64,000 nucleotides of DNA from Acidovorax sp. SUPP3334 (GCF_030159055.1 NZ_BQXQ01000011.1:1-64000), one strand, 5' to 3'; shown: positions 40,816 through 53,363, numbered from the stretch's first letter. Made by a program: numbers and translations. Notes: generated by a model not told the origin, from the letters alone.

Positions 40816-41085
40816 TCACTCCCCTTCGCCGAATTTACCGTCGATGAGGGCACGCAGCGCATCCATCGCTTCCTGCTCCTGGGCGCCGCTCGTCTCCAGC
40901 TCGACCGTCGAACCCAGACCCGCGGCCAGCATCATCACGCCCATGATGCTTTTGGCATTGATGCGGCGCTCGCCCCGGGACAGCCAGACATCGCACGGAA
41001 AGCTGCCGGCCAGCTTGGTGAGCTTGGCGGATGCCCGGGCGTGCAGGCCCAGCTTATTGCTGATGGTGATGGTCGTCTTGATCAT
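40816..41085 (-). CDS. ptsH: PTS phosphocarrier protein HPr
   Basis: 89 residues. His15 in KLGLHARASAKL is the phosphate carrier site, and Ser46 in NAKSIMGVMMLAA is at the position of the regulatory serine. It relays phosphate from EI to the IIA protein. Its start lies inside the end of the upstream IIA gene (32-bp overlap), and the next gene, ptsI, begins 87 bp downstream. Confidence 0.96.
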   Translation of the reverse strand: MIKTTITISNKLGLHARASAKLTKLAGSFPCDVWLSRGERRINAKSIMGVMMLAAGLGSTVELETSGAQEQEAMDALRALIDGKFGEGE

Positions 41086-41506
41086 GGTGGGAACGTCGTA
41101 TCTGGTTCTGCGGCGCTGCGATCGCCACTTGCATCACGCCTTGCGTGCCACCGACCACCGCGCGCGACACCAGCGCGTCCAGCGGCTCATGGCGGTAGCT
41201 CACCGTGCGCAGGAGCATGGGCAGGTTCACGCCGGTGACGAGCCTGGAATGCTCGCCATCCACGAGGCGCTGGGCCACGTTGCACGGCGTGGCACCGAAC
41301 ACGTCGGTCAGCACCAGCGTCGGTGAATCGCCATCATGCGCAGCCAGCAGGATGCGAGCGGTGGCCAGGGTTTCCTCGGGCGGCGTGTTGGGATGCACAT
41401 CGAACGCGAGCACCTCTTCGCCGCAATCGGGAAAGACGTGGAGCGCGCACTCGCGAAGCGCATGGGCCAGCGGGGCGTGGGCAATGATGAGGATGCGCGT
41501 GCTCAT
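41054..41506 (-). CDS. PTS IIA component, mannose/fructose (EIIA-Man) family
   Basis: 150 residues. The phosphorylation site is His10 in ILIIAHAPLAHAL, and the VLTDVFGATPCNVA and VTGVNLPMLLRTV segments are typical of EIIA-Man. With EI and HPr it forms the short PTS relay of betaproteobacteria that lack matching IIB/IIC genes, likely for regulation. The C-terminus is odd: the tail SHHDQDDHHHQQ is encoded in the 32 bp shared with ptsH. Confidence 0.9.
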   Translation of the reverse strand: MSTRILIIAHAPLAHALRECALHVFPDCGEEVLAFDVHPNTPPEETLATARILLAAHDGDSPTLVLTDVFGATPCNVAQRLVDGEHSRLVTGVNLPMLLRTVSYRHEPLDALVSRAVVGGTQGVMQVAIAAPQNQIRRSHHDQDDHHHQQ

Positions 41507-41603
41507 GGGGCAATCAGGGAAACCGCATTATGGCGCCGCGTGCCGCAGCAATAGGCATGCGCCCGTCCAGGCGTCGGGACTGGCGAACTCGCTGGAATCG
41601 CCA

Positions 41604-42161
41604 TCACGGCAACGCCAGGCCATCAAAGAACGTGTCCGCGACTGCAGGCCGCAGCATGTCCGTGTACACCACCGCGTGATACAGGCGCGCCTGCCGCCCC
41701 TCGATGCGCGCAAACCAGGCCGCTTGCGCGATCACCGGGCTGCCGTCTGCACGCCGGCCCTGGGCCTGCTGCCGTACCGACTGCGGGAGAGACAGTGCGC
41801 CCTTCGGCACGAAGGATGTGGCGGCAGCGTCCGCAAGTCCGGTCGCTGGTGCTTGCATGCGCGCCAACACCGCAGTGCGCCAATGCGCCAGGACCGCACC
41901 GGCTTGCGCGGGCTCTTCGATCACCATGTGCGATACAGCGAAGGTCGCTCCATCCGCCTCACAGCCGACCATGGCCAGCTCGGCCTCGATCCCACCCAGA
42001 TCCACCGTGCGCGTGGCGTGGTCTGGTTTACAAGGCAGCAGAACCTTCAAATGGGCGCTTTCCAACGGCAGGCTGCGCCAATTCAAAGCCGGGCTGCAGC
42101 CACTCAGCGCCATGGACGAGCCGAGGATCAGCGCCGCCACAAGAGAGGTCGAAAAATGCAT
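41604..42161 (-). CDS. Putative outer-membrane lipoprotein of unknown function
   Basis: 185 residues. The signal sequence MHFSTSLVAALILGSSMALSGC ends in a lipobox (ALSGC), so the protein is predicted to be lipidated at Cys22. The mature part has two more cysteines (LLPCKPD and VGCEADG) and no motif I recognise. It is divergently oriented from the thioredoxin-like gene 174 bp away. Confidence 0.75.
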   Translation of the reverse strand: MHFSTSLVAALILGSSMALSGCSPALNWRSLPLESAHLKVLLPCKPDHATRTVDLGGIEAELAMVGCEADGATFAVSHMVIEEPAQAGAVLAHWRTAVLARMQAPATGLADAAATSFVPKGALSLPQSVRQQAQGRRADGSPVIAQAAWFARIEGRQARLYHAVVYTDMLRPAVADTFFDGLALP

Positions 42162-42335
42162 GCCGGCATTATCCGCAGTGCCGGAACCGGCTCGCAGTCA
42201 CGGCAGTAGCACGTCCGGTCCAATAAGACCGCGCGAACTTTCGAAGTCCATTGCGCTCCATCAGCCCGCTGATCCGGACAGTTTGGCAAAATGGACGACC
42301 GGGCAAATCGCTCGGACACAGGTGGAAAGAACGCA

Positions 42336-42839
42336 ATGGGCATCAAACATTGGTTGGGAGCTGCAGCTTTCGCGGCATTGGCTGGCGTGGGAGCCTTCGT
42401 GTTCTTGGGCGCCGGAACGGCGCAGGCACCGCAATCGACGTTCGTTCTGCTCGACGGCTCCCAAAAAACCACCGCCGATCTGCGCGGGCAGGTCACGCTG
42501 GTGAACTTCTGGGCCACCAGCTGCACGACCTGCGTGGCCGAGATGCCCGAGGTCGTTGCGACCTACCAGAAGTACCGCGCCCAAGGCTTCGACACCCTTG
42601 CCGTCGCCATGAGCTACGACCCACCCAGCTATGTCGTCAATTTTGCGGAAACACGCAAGCTGCCCTTCAAGGTCGCCATCGACAACACCGGCGCCATCGC
42701 CCAGGCTTGGGGCGACGTGAAACTCACTCCCTCGACCTTCATCGTCAACAAACGCGGCGAGATCGTGAAAACCTATGTCGGCGCACCGGACTTTCCCGAA
42801 CTTCATCGACTGATCGAGCGGTTGCTGGCCGAGACCTGA
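42336..42839 (+). CDS. TlpA-like thioredoxin-fold protein, membrane-anchored or secreted
   Basis: 167 residues from ATG 42336, with a GGAAAGA ribosome site; the longer frame upstream is rejected. An N-terminal hydrophobic segment (about 6-28) is followed by the TlpA/ResA fold with LVNFWATSCTTC; the redox pair is Cys63 and Cys66 (C-T-T-C), and the usual cis-proline lies in LTPSTFIVNKRG. It is likely a periplasmic disulfide reductase or cytochrome c maturation helper; the partner is unknown. Confidence 0.88.
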   Translation: MGIKHWLGAAAFAALAGVGAFVFLGAGTAQAPQSTFVLLDGSQKTTADLRGQVTLVNFWATSCTTCVAEMPEVVATYQKYRAQGFDTLAVAMSYDPPSYVVNFAETRKLPFKVAIDNTGAIAQAWGDVKLTPSTFIVNKRGEIVKTYVGAPDFPELHRLIERLLAET

Positions 42840-42935
42840 CGCCATCACAGGCCGTTTAACGCTCCGCTCACCGGCTGAGAAAGTAGATCGCCGGGCAGGC
42901 TCCCGCTACACTGATCGCTCCTTCGTTCCTAGCCA

Positions 42936-43433
42936 ATGCCTGTGGACCAGCCTTCAGTGGCCCTGCTGACGCCCAGCCTTCCGGAAGAAATGGATGCCGT
43001 GCGCGACATCTTCCGGGAGTACGCCGACAGCCTGGGCATCGACCTGTATTTTCAGGACTTCGAGGCCGAACTGGCCAACCTGCCCGCGGACTATGCGCCT
43101 CCTCGAGGCCAGATCTTGCTGGCCGAAGTCGATGGCGCCATTGCCGGGTGCTGCGCATTGCGCCCTCTGGACAACGCGGACTACCCCAACGCCAGCGAAA
43201 TGAAACGCCTGTATGTGCGCAAAGCGTTCCGCGGCTTCGGGTTGGGTCGGCAACTGGCCGAAGCCGTTCTGGACGCAGCGCGGCAAGCTGGATACGCCTG
43301 CGTGTTGCTCGATACGCTCGATGGCATGGAATCAGCTCGGGCGCTCTACGCCGACCTGGGCTTTGAGGAAGTCCCGCCCTACTATCACAACCCCATTGCA
43401 GGGTCGCATTACCTCAAGGCCGACATTCATTGA
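42936..43433 (+). CDS. GNAT-family N-acetyltransferase
   Basis: 165 residues. The acetyl-CoA binding motif is KAFRGFGLGRQLAEAVLDAARQ-like (RGFGLGRQLA at about 95-104), preceded by the MKRLYVRK strand and followed by SARALYADLGFEE. The acceptor is unknown. It is 96 bp after the TlpA-like gene on the same strand and may share its transcript. Confidence 0.88.
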   Translation: MPVDQPSVALLTPSLPEEMDAVRDIFREYADSLGIDLYFQDFEAELANLPADYAPPRGQILLAEVDGAIAGCCALRPLDNADYPNASEMKRLYVRKAFRGFGLGRQLAEAVLDAARQAGYACVLLDTLDGMESARALYADLGFEEVPPYYHNPIAGSHYLKADIH

Positions 43434-43642
43434 AACGGTGGGCCGACAAGCTCGCGCTGGCATCTTTTCATCAGTGAATGCCTCGTTGTCAATCACGACA
43501 CCCGCCACCGTGGGCATCGCCATTTGAAGGCTGGAGCGCGCCCCGGACCCTCATCAATGCATGTGGAATTTCTGTCCGGGTTTGAAGCCACGGAGAGGGT
43601 TGCCGCCTGGACGGTCACACCCCTTCCGCGGTCAGGCGTTTT

Positions 43643-44149
43643 TCAGCCCTTGGCTTGCGCAAGCAGCGTTGCAGCGTCGCTGACTTCGAACTTGGCGGGG
43701 GCTTCGATGTTCAGGGATGCGACCTTGCCGTCCTTCACCAGCATGGAATATCGGTTGCTGCGCAGACCGAGTCCCTTTCCGTTCAGATCCAGCGTCAGGC
43801 CTGTTGCCTTGGCAAAAGCGGCATCTCCATCTGCCAGCATGCGGACCTTGCCTGCGGTCTTCTGATCGCGGGCCCAGACGCCCATCACGAATGCGTCATT
43901 CACGCTCAGGCACCAGATTTCATCCACCCCTGCCGCCTTGAAAGCATCGGCCTGCTCCACATAGCCAGGAACATGCTTGGCCGAACAGGTCGGCGTGAAC
44001 GCACCAGGAACAGCAAACACGGCAATGGTCTTGCCTGCGGCGGCCTTGTCAACCGCCACGGGATTGGGGCCGAGGCTGCATCCGTCGCCTTCGACTTCGG
44101 AATATTCCATCAGGGTAACGGCGGGCAGGGTGTCACCGACTTTGATCAT
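43643..44149 (-). CDS. Peroxiredoxin, Prx5-like
   Basis: 168 residues. The peroxidatic Cys55 is in PGAFTPTCSAKHVPGY, the Prx5/AhpE-type motif, and the DEIWCLSVNDAFVMGVW segment is typical. It reduces hydrogen peroxide and organic peroxides with thiol donors. A GGAG site precedes the ATG. It lies downstream of the ribosomal genes but behind their terminator, so it is probably expressed separately. Confidence 0.93.
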   Translation of the reverse strand: MIKVGDTLPAVTLMEYSEVEGDGCSLGPNPVAVDKAAAGKTIAVFAVPGAFTPTCSAKHVPGYVEQADAFKAAGVDEIWCLSVNDAFVMGVWARDQKTAGKVRMLADGDAAFAKATGLTLDLNGKGLGLRSNRYSMLVKDGKVASLNIEAPAKFEVSDAATLLAQAKG

Positions 44150-44177
44150 GCTGAGCTCCTAGGTTGGAAATGAAAGA

Positions 44178-44230
44178 ACCTGCAGAAAGCAGGCCCCAAA
44201 AACAAAACGACCCAGTATTGTGGGTCGTTT
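44178..44230 (-). terminator. Tandem intrinsic terminators after rpsQ
   Basis: On the minus strand a perfect 10-bp stem AAACGACCCA/TGGGTCGTTT with a six-base loop is followed by TTTTGTTTTT. A second hairpin CCTGC-TTTCT-GCAGG then runs into TTCTTTC. Together they end the S10 transcript 45 bp after rpsQ. Confidence 0.92.
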
Positions 44231-44275
44231 CGAGCGGCTTTGCAGCCAAACAGCCTGAAGGGCTTACTGGTTCAA

Positions 44276-44545
44276 TTAAACCAGCGCTGCCTTCTGGACC
44301 AAACGGGTAGCAACCCAGTTCTTGGTCTTGGAGATGGGGCGGCTTTCCGTGATCTCGATGGTGTCACCCAGCTTGTATTCGCCCTTTTCGTCATGGGCGT
44401 GGTACTTGCTGGATTTCGCCACGATCTTGCCGTAGAGCTCGTGCTTCACACGGCGCTCGACCAGCACGGTCACGGTCTTCGTACGCTTGTCGCTGACCAC
44501 CTTGCCAATCAAGGTGCGCTTGAGGGATTTTTTAGCTTCCGTCAT
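44276..44545 (-). CDS. rpsQ: 30S ribosomal protein S17
   Basis: 89 residues. [23 protein letters not shown] and the [21 protein letters not shown] end are the S17 OB-fold signature (quoted in part). It binds 16S rRNA helices 7 and 11 early in assembly. It is last in the S10 group here; rplN and the spc genes that often follow are cut off by the terminators. Confidence 0.97.
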   Translation of the reverse strand: MTEAKKSLKRTLIGKVVSDKRTKTVTVLVERRVKHELYGKIVAKSSKYHAHDEKGEYKLGDTIEITESRPISKTKNWVATRLVQKAALV

Positions 44546-44554
44546 GTGGGCTCC

Positions 44555-44752
44555 TTACTTGGCGGCTTGCTTTTCAGCAAGAATGGTCTTGGCACGAGCG
44601 ATATCCCGACGGGTGATACGCAGCGTATTGGTGTTGGCCAGTTGTTGCGTGGCCTTCTGCATGCGCAGACCGAAATGGGCCTTTTGCAAGGACTTGATTT
44701 CGGCTTCGATGCCAGCTTCGTCTTTTTGGCGCAGTTCAGCAGCTTTCGTCAT
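44555..44752 (-). CDS. rpmC: 50S ribosomal protein L29
   Basis: 65 residues, mostly two helices: [20 protein letters not shown] and [15 protein letters not shown]-type C-terminus ([17 protein letters not shown]). It sits near the polypeptide exit tunnel next to L23. Nine bases separate it from rpsQ. Confidence 0.96.
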   Translation of the reverse strand: MTKAAELRQKDEAGIEAEIKSLQKAHFGLRMQKATQQLANTNTLRITRRDIARAKTILAEKQAAK

Positions 44753-44767
44753 TTCGATTCTCCTGAT

Positions 44768-45184
44768 TTAAGCGCCAATTTGACGGGCCACGAACGTGGT
44801 GCGCAGCGGCAGCTTGGCAGCAGCCAGGCGGAACGCTTCACGGGCCAGTTCTTCAGGCACACCAACAATCTCGAACACCACCTTGCCGGGCTGAATTTCA
44901 GCCACGTAATACTCAGGGTTGCCCTTACCGTTACCCATCCGAACTTCGGCGGGCTTGGTGGAGATCGGCTTGTCAGGAAACACGCGAATCCAGATACGGC
45001 CGCCACGCTTCACGTGACGGGAGATCGCACGGCGTGCGGCCTCGATCTGGCGGGCCGTCAGACGGCCGCGATCAGTGCACTTCAGGCCGAAGTCGCCGAA
45101 GGCCACCGAGTTGCCACGGGTGGCAACGCCGGTGTTACGGCCCTTCTGCTCTTTGCGGTACTTGCGGCGAGCGGGTTGCAGCAT
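44768..45184 (-). CDS. rplP: 50S ribosomal protein L16
   Basis: 138 residues starting [42 protein letters not shown]-like and [15 protein letters not shown] segments identify L16 (quoted as [18 protein letters not shown]). It lies near the A-site tRNA and is needed for late 50S maturation. Length is typical. Confidence 0.98.
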   Translation of the reverse strand: MLQPARRKYRKEQKGRNTGVATRGNSVAFGDFGLKCTDRGRLTARQIEAARRAISRHVKRGGRIWIRVFPDKPISTKPAEVRMGNGKGNPEYYVAEIQPGKVVFEIVGVPEELAREAFRLAAAKLPLRTTFVARQIGA

Positions 45185-45187
45185 TCT

Positions 45188-46069
45188 TTATTCTCCTTTG
45201 CCGTCCGCTGCTGTAGCGGGCGCGTCAACCTTGCGAACGCGCTTAACGGCGGTGTTATCGGCGCCACCGGCACCGGCGGGCTTGTCGCTGCCATCTGCAG
45301 GAGCCGCATTGGCACCCACAGGGCGGCGCGGTCCACGGCCTGCACCAGGACGGTCGCCACCAGGACGGCCATCACGACGCGGGCCACGGGGACGGCGCTC
45401 TTCTTCCGGACGCGGTGTTTCCACTGCGGGCAGATCGTTGCGGCCCAGGGTATCGCCCTTGTAGACCCAAACCTTGACGCCGATGACGCCATAGGTGGTC
45501 TTGGCTTCGGACGTGCCGTAGTCGATGTCGGCGCGCAGAGTGTGAAGTGGCACGCGACCTTCGCGATACCACTCGCAGCGAGCGATTTCGATACCGTTCA
45601 GACGGCCAGACGACATGATCTTGATGCCTTGGGCACCCAGACGCATGGCGTTTTGCATGGCGCGCTTCATGGCACGGCGGAACATGATCCGCTTTTCCAG
45701 CTGTTGGGTAATGCTGTCGGCGATCAGCTTGGCATCGATTTCGGGCTTGCGCACTTCTTCGATGTTCACTGCAACAGGCACGCCCAGGCGGGTCGCGAGT
45801 TCCTTCTTCAGGTTCTCGATGTCTTCGCCCTTCTTGCCGATCACCACGCCCGGACGTGCCGAGTAAATGGTGATACGGGCATTCTTGGCAGGACGCTCGA
45901 TCAGGATGCGCGAGACGGCCGCATTCTTCAGCTTGGCCTTCAGGTACTCGCGAACCTTGATGTCTTCGGCCAGCATGCCAGCGAAGTCACGGTTGCTCGC
46001 GTACCAACGGCTGGCCCAATTGCGGCTGACCGCCAGGCGGAAGCCGGTAGGATGGATTTTCTGTCCCAT
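45188..46069 (-). CDS. rpsC: 30S ribosomal protein S3 with a long C-terminal tail
   Basis: 293 residues from ATG 46069 ([12 protein letters not shown]); nine upstream codons are discarded. The KH domain ([20 protein letters not shown], quoted whole) and C-terminal [13 protein letters not shown] are standard. E. coli S3 has about 233 residues; here roughly 60 extra residues follow, rich in Arg/Gly/Pro then Ala ([19 protein letters not shown]). The tail is probably disordered and near the mRNA entry site. Its role is unknown. Confidence 0.97.
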   Translation of the reverse strand: MGQKIHPTGFRLAVSRNWASRWYASNRDFAGMLAEDIKVREYLKAKLKNAAVSRILIERPAKNARITIYSARPGVVIGKKGEDIENLKKELATRLGVPVAVNIEEVRKPEIDAKLIADSITQQLEKRIMFRRAMKRAMQNAMRLGAQGIKIMSSGRLNGIEIARCEWYREGRVPLHTLRADIDYGTSEAKTTYGVIGVKVWVYKGDTLGRNDLPAVETPRPEEERRPRGPRRDGRPGGDRPGAGRGPRRPVGANAAPADGSDKPAGAGGADNTAVKRVRKVDAPATAADGKGE

Positions 46070-46085
46070 AGTCTTCCTCGGGCCT

Positions 46086-46418
46086 TCAGTTGCCAACCGT
46101 CACGTACACATGGCACGTGGGCTTGCTGATGCGATTGCCGCGGCCTTTGGCGCGCGCGGTGAAACGCTTGAGCGTGGTGCCTTGCTCGACGTAGATGGTC
46201 TTGACCTTCAGTTCGTCGATATCGGCGCCGTCGTTGTGCTCAGCGTTGGCGATGGCGGACTCCAGAACCTTCTTGACGATGCCAGCAGCTTTTTTCTGCG
46301 TGAACGTCAGGATGTTCAGAGCCTGGTCGACCTTCTTGCCGCGGATCAGATCAGCGACCAGACGGCCCTTGTCGACCGACAGACGGACGCCCCGGAGGAC
46401 TGCACGTGTTTCAGACAT
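46086..46418 (-). CDS. rplV: 50S ribosomal protein L22
   Basis: 110 residues. [21 protein letters not shown] and the hairpin-plus-tail [10 protein letters not shown]-like segment ([19 protein letters not shown]) are diagnostic. Its beta hairpin lines the exit tunnel, a macrolide-related site. No insertion or deletion in the hairpin is evident. Confidence 0.97.
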   Translation of the reverse strand: MSETRAVLRGVRLSVDKGRLVADLIRGKKVDQALNILTFTQKKAAGIVKKVLESAIANAEHNDGADIDELKVKTIYVEQGTTLKRFTARAKGRGNRISKPTCHVYVTVGN

Positions 46419-46427
46419 GGTCGTTCC

Positions 46428-46706
46428 TTACTTCTTCTGGACTTTCTTGTCCGCGGGGTGACCCTTGAAGGTGCGCGTCAGGGCGAATTCGCCCAGCTTG
46501 TGGCCCACCATCTGGTCGGTGACATACACCGGTACGTGTTGCTTGCCGTTGTGTACGGCGATGGTCAGACCGATGAAATCGGGCAGAACCATGGAGCGAC
46601 GCGACCAGGTCTTGACTGGTTTCTTGTCCTTGGTAGCAACGGCCTTTTCGACCTTTGCCATCAAGTGGTGGTCAACAAACGGACCCTTTTTGAGAGAGCG
46701 AGTCAT
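46428..46706 (-). CDS. rpsS: 30S ribosomal protein S19
   Basis: 92 residues. [19 protein letters not shown] and [21 protein letters not shown] are the conserved parts. It binds the head of the 30S subunit with S13 near the A site. It follows rplB by 10 bp. Confidence 0.98.
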   Translation of the reverse strand: MTRSLKKGPFVDHHLMAKVEKAVATKDKKPVKTWSRRSMVLPDFIGLTIAVHNGKQHVPVYVTDQMVGHKLGEFALTRTFKGHPADKKVQKK

Positions 46707-46716
46707 TTGTTATCCC

Positions 46717-47541
46717 TTACTTCTTGCGACGCGACACAATCATCACTTGTGTGCGCTTGTTGTTGCGGGTGCGATAACCCTTGGTCAGGTTGCCCCAAGG
46801 ATCGACGGCATGGCGGCCTTCGCCGGTACGGCCTTCGCCACCACCGTGCGGGTGATCCACCGGGTTCATGGCAACGCCACGAACCGTTGGGCGAATACCC
46901 ATCCAGCGCTTCACACCGGCCTTGCCGAGTTGACGCAGGCTGTGCTCTTCATTGGCGACTTCACCAATGGTTGCGCGGCATTCGATGTGGATCTTGCGGA
47001 CTTCGCCAGAGCGCATACGCACTTGAGCGTACGTGCCTTCGCGAGCCAGCAGCGTTGCGGAAGCACCAGCCGAACGAGCGATCTGCGCACCAGCACCGGG
47101 CTTGAGCTCGATGCAGTGAATGGTCGAACCCACGGGAATGTTGCGAATCGGCAGCGTATTGCCTGCACGGATAGGCGCCTCGGAACCGCTCAAGAGCGTG
47201 CTGCCGACTTCCAGGCCACGGGGAGCGATGATGTAACGACGCTCGCCGTCGGCATAGCACACCAAAGCGATGTGGGCCGTACGGTTCGGATCGTATTCAA
47301 TGCGCTCGACCTTCGCAGGGATACCGTCCTTGTTGCGGACGAAATCCACCACGCGGTAGTGGTGCTTGTGACCCCCGCCTTTATGGCGGGTGGTGATGTG
47401 ACCGTTGTTGTTACGACCGGCCTTCTGGAACTGAGGCTCCAGCAGCGGTGCGTAAGCTTCACCCTTGTACAGGTGGTCACGGGTAACCTTCACCACGGCA
47501 CGTTGGCCGGGCGAAGTAGGTTTCATTTTGATGACGGCCAT
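46717..47541 (-). CDS. rplB: 50S ribosomal protein L2
   Basis: 274 residues. [29 protein letters not shown]-like ([18 protein letters not shown]) and the [20 protein letters not shown] motif with its histidine are intact. L2 is essential for subunit association and peptidyl transfer. Start and end are standard. Confidence 0.98.
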   Translation of the reverse strand: MAVIKMKPTSPGQRAVVKVTRDHLYKGEAYAPLLEPQFQKAGRNNNGHITTRHKGGGHKHHYRVVDFVRNKDGIPAKVERIEYDPNRTAHIALVCYADGERRYIIAPRGLEVGSTLLSGSEAPIRAGNTLPIRNIPVGSTIHCIELKPGAGAQIARSAGASATLLAREGTYAQVRMRSGEVRKIHIECRATIGEVANEEHSLRQLGKAGVKRWMGIRPTVRGVAMNPVDHPHGGGEGRTGEGRHAVDPWGNLTKGYRTRNNKRTQVMIVSRRKK

Positions 47542-47543
47542 GA

Positions 47544-47858
47544 TTACGCGGCCTCCCCGGACAGGTTCAGCTCTTGACCTGGTTGCAGCGTGACATAAGC
47601 CTTGCGAACGTTGTCGCGGCGGCCCATAGTCTTGCCAAAACGCTTGGCCTTGCCTTTGGTGTTCACCACAGAAACGCCCTTGACCTCGACCTTGAACATC
47701 AATTCCACAGCGGCTTTGATTTCTGGCTTGGTTGCGTTCTGCAGCACCTTGAACGTCACTGCATTGGACTTCTCGGCAACCATGGTGGCCTTTTCGGACA
47801 CGATGGGAGCGACCAGCACTTGCATCAGACGACCTTCGTCAAACTTGAGCGTGCTCAT
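47544..47858 (-). CDS. rplW: 50S ribosomal protein L23
   Basis: 104 residues. [20 protein letters not shown] and [20 protein letters not shown] mark L23. It docks signal recognition particle and trigger factor at the tunnel exit. Its start overlaps the rplD stop by 4 bp and rplB follows 2 bp after its stop. Confidence 0.97.
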   Translation of the reverse strand: MSTLKFDEGRLMQVLVAPIVSEKATMVAEKSNAVTFKVLQNATKPEIKAAVELMFKVEVKGVSVVNTKGKAKRFGKTMGRRDNVRKAYVTLQPGQELNLSGEAA

Positions 47859-48475
47859 GCGAACATCTCCTTGAGTTTGTCGATCGCGCCCTTGGTGACG
47901 AGCACTTTCTTGTAGTGCACCAGCGACACGGGGTCTGCATAACGGGGTTCAACGATGAACACGTTCTTCAGATTGCGCGAGGCAAGGTACAGGTTTTCGT
48001 CGACTTCATCGGCAATCACCATCACCGATTGCAGGTTCATCGCCTTGAACTTGTCGGCGAGCACCTTGGTCTTGGGGCTTTCCAGCGTCAGCGAATCCAC
48101 CACAGCCAGACGACCTTCGCGGGCCAGCTGCGAAAAGATAGCAGCCATGCCGGCGCGGTACATCTTCTTGTTGATCTTCTGCGTGAAGTTTTCCTCAGGC
48201 AGATTCGGGAAGATGCGGCCACCACCACGCCACAGCGGCGAGGAGGTCATACCAGCGCGAGCGCGGCCGGTGCCTTTTTGCTTGAATGGCTTCTTGGTGG
48301 AGTGCTTGACCTGCTCGCGGTCTTTTTGAGCACGGGTGCCCTGACGAGCATTGGCTTGGTAAGCCACCACGATCTGATGAACCAGATCTTCGTTGTATTC
48401 GCGACCGAACACGGTTTCGGGCGCATCGAACTTCGATGCAGCCTGGCCTTGGTCATTCAGGAGTTCGAGCTGCAT
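47855..48475 (-). CDS. rplD: 50S ribosomal protein L4
   Basis: 206 residues. [20 protein letters not shown] and the [11 protein letters not shown] loop, which reaches the exit tunnel, are conserved. In enterobacteria L4 also represses its own S10 operon; whether that holds here is unknown. Its start shares one base with the rplC stop (TAATG). Confidence 0.97.
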   Translation of the reverse strand: MQLELLNDQGQAASKFDAPETVFGREYNEDLVHQIVVAYQANARQGTRAQKDREQVKHSTKKPFKQKGTGRARAGMTSSPLWRGGGRIFPNLPEENFTQKINKKMYRAGMAAIFSQLAREGRLAVVDSLTLESPKTKVLADKFKAMNLQSVMVIADEVDENLYLASRNLKNVFIVEPRYADPVSLVHYKKVLVTKGAIDKLKEMFA

Positions 48476-49146
48476 TAGTTCGCTCCCTTGGAAGCTTTGG
48501 CCTTGACTGCAGGACGCACCGTCACGAACCCACCCTTGGAGCCCGGAATGGCGCCCTTGATCAAGAGCAGTTGACGCGCTTCGTCGATGCGGATGACATC
48601 GAGGTTTTGCGTGGTCTTGGTGACGTCGCCCAGATGGCCGGTCATGCGCTTACCGGGAAACACGCGACCGGGGTCTTGTGCCATACCGATGGAGCCAGGC
48701 ACATTGTGCGAACGGCTGTTACCGTGCGATGCGCGCTGCGAAGCCATGTTGTGGCGCTTGATCGTGCCAGCGTAGCCCTTGCCGATCGACGTGCCTTGCA
48801 CGTCCACCTTCTGGCCCACGGTGAACAGCGTCACTGGAACAGTGGAACCGGCGGCATATTGAGCGGCAACTTCAGCGGTCACGCGGAACTCGCAGATCAC
48901 TTCGCCGGCTTCTACGCCAGCCTTTGCCAGATGGCCCGCTTCGGGCTTGGTCACACGCGACGCCTTGCGCGAACCGAACGTGACTTGCAGGGCCACGTAG
49001 CCATCGTTCTCTTGGGTTTTAACCTGGGTCACACGGTTGTTGGACACATCCACCACCGTAACGGGCACTGCGTCCCCGTCATCGGTGAACAGACGCATCA
49101 TGCCCACCTTGCGGCCCAGCAACCCTTGGGAGTTGCTTTGACTCAT
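48475..49146 (-). CDS. rplC: 50S ribosomal protein L3
   Basis: 223 residues. [20 protein letters not shown] and the [20 protein letters not shown] segment with the GKRMTGHLG motif are typical; the central loop touches the peptidyl transferase centre. It is the first gene after a separate promoter, so it may start its own transcript. Confidence 0.98.
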   Translation of the reverse strand: MSQSNSQGLLGRKVGMMRLFTDDGDAVPVTVVDVSNNRVTQVKTQENDGYVALQVTFGSRKASRVTKPEAGHLAKAGVEAGEVICEFRVTAEVAAQYAAGSTVPVTLFTVGQKVDVQGTSIGKGYAGTIKRHNMASQRASHGNSRSHNVPGSIGMAQDPGRVFPGKRMTGHLGDVTKTTQNLDVIRIDEARQLLLIKGAIPGSKGGFVTVRPAVKAKASKGAN

Positions 49147-49282
49147 TGATTTTCTCCAAAACTTTCACCGCCTCGACTTCAATTGGCCAAAGCGTTTGCA
49201 CAACGTTTGCACCGCCGTGCGCGAAAGAAGGTTGATAAAACTTCGCCGCTCTTACGCAAGCGCAAAAAAGGCGAAGCCGCAA

Positions 49283-49311
49283 AGTATAACGCGGACTGCT
49301 TTTTCAAGCAA
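49283..49311 (-). promoter_or_regulatory. Promoter for the rplC-rpsQ transcript
   Basis: On the minus strand TTGCTT (49306-49311), a 17-bp spacer and TATACT (49283-49288) lie about 137 bp before rplC. The spacer is part of a hairpin AACGCGGACT...AGTCCGCGTT. The long leader leaves room for autogenous control. Confidence 0.7.
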
Positions 49312-49328
49312 GTCCGCGTTATGTCTTG

Positions 49329-49350
49329 GCCCGCAGCAATCACTGCGGGC
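49329..49350 (-). terminator. Stable hairpin after rpsJ
   Basis: GCCCGCAG, six-base loop, CTGCGGGC starts 16 bp after the rpsJ stop. No T run follows, so it may be a weak terminator or a processing site between the str and S10 groups. Confidence 0.55.
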
Positions 49351-49365
49351 CTTCAGCCACAGAAT

Positions 49366-49677
49366 TTATTGCAGCTTGATTTCGACGTCCACGCCAGCGG
49401 GGAGATCGAGCTTCATCAGAGCATCCACCGTCTTGTCCGTGGGGTCCACGATATCCATCAGGCGTTGGTGCGTGCGGATTTCAAGCTGGTCGCGGCTGGT
49501 CTTGTTAACGTGCGGCGAACGCAGGATGTCAAAACGCTTCATGCGCGTCGGCAGTGGCACGGGGCCCTTGACGATGGCGCCCGTGCGCTTGGCGGTGTCA
49601 ACGATCTCGGCAGCGGACTGGTCGATCAGCTTGTAATCGAACGCCTTCAGGCGGATACGGATTTTTTGCTTGGACAT
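49366..49677 (-). CDS. rpsJ: 30S ribosomal protein S10
   Basis: 103 residues. [20 protein letters not shown] and [22 protein letters not shown] identify S10/NusE (quoted in part: [19 protein letters not shown]), which also joins NusB in antitermination. Here it follows tuf by 27 bp and is separated from rplC by a hairpin and promoter. Confidence 0.98.
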   Translation of the reverse strand: MSKQKIRIRLKAFDYKLIDQSAAEIVDTAKRTGAIVKGPVPLPTRMKRFDILRSPHVNKTSRDQLEIRTHQRLMDIVDPTDKTVDALMKLDLPAGVDVEIKLQ

Positions 49678-49704
49678 GGCAAGTTCTTCCTTTATGCCTG
49701 AGGC

Positions 49705-50895
<1,191 letters not shown>

Positions 50896-51008
50896 TTTGA
50901 ATCTCCAAAGAGCAATGCCTGTGTCAGGGTTTAACGTCTGCATTCGGTTGCTGATTCATCCCGCACAGGACAACAGGACGGCACCGGATCGCAGATTGCA
51001 AGAAACTT

Positions 51009-51072
51009 GCTACTATTTTTATAGCTATTGACGCTTATCACATAAGCACCAACAGCTTATTTCACTCAAATC
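51009..51072 (+). repeat. Interspersed hairpin repeat, copy C (between fusA and tuf)
   Basis: GCTACTATTTTTATAGC (17-base hairpin) is followed by a second perfect hairpin GCTTATCACATAAGC, ending ATTTCACTCAAATC. It lies in the 215-bp gap between fusA stop and tuf start and would be transcribed within the operon in the antisense orientation of the element. Confidence 0.78.
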
Positions 51073-51110
51073 AACCAGAAGGACTCGCGAACGAGTCACT
51101 CTTTGTTCAA

Positions 51111-53213
<2,103 letters not shown>

Positions 53214-53303
53214 GGTAAATCCTTGGTTGAACGTTGTGTTCGTTTGATGGGCCACCCGCTGTTGCGACGCAGCACCACAATTTGCCGGCGACCTGAATCA
53301 AGA

Positions 53304-53336
53304 TAAGGCCGCAGGCAGAAAATGCCAGCGGCCTTA
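53304..53336 (-). terminator. Strong hairpin between rpsG and fusA
   Basis: Nine perfect pairs TAAGGCCGC/GCGGCCTTA enclose a second stem GGCA...TGCC with a short A-rich loop. It starts 27 bp after the rpsG stop and is not followed by a clean T run. It may attenuate fusA transcription, mark an RNase site or stabilise the upstream message. Confidence 0.6.
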
Positions 53337-53363
53337 CGTTCACACCGGAAAAAGCCTGAAGGC

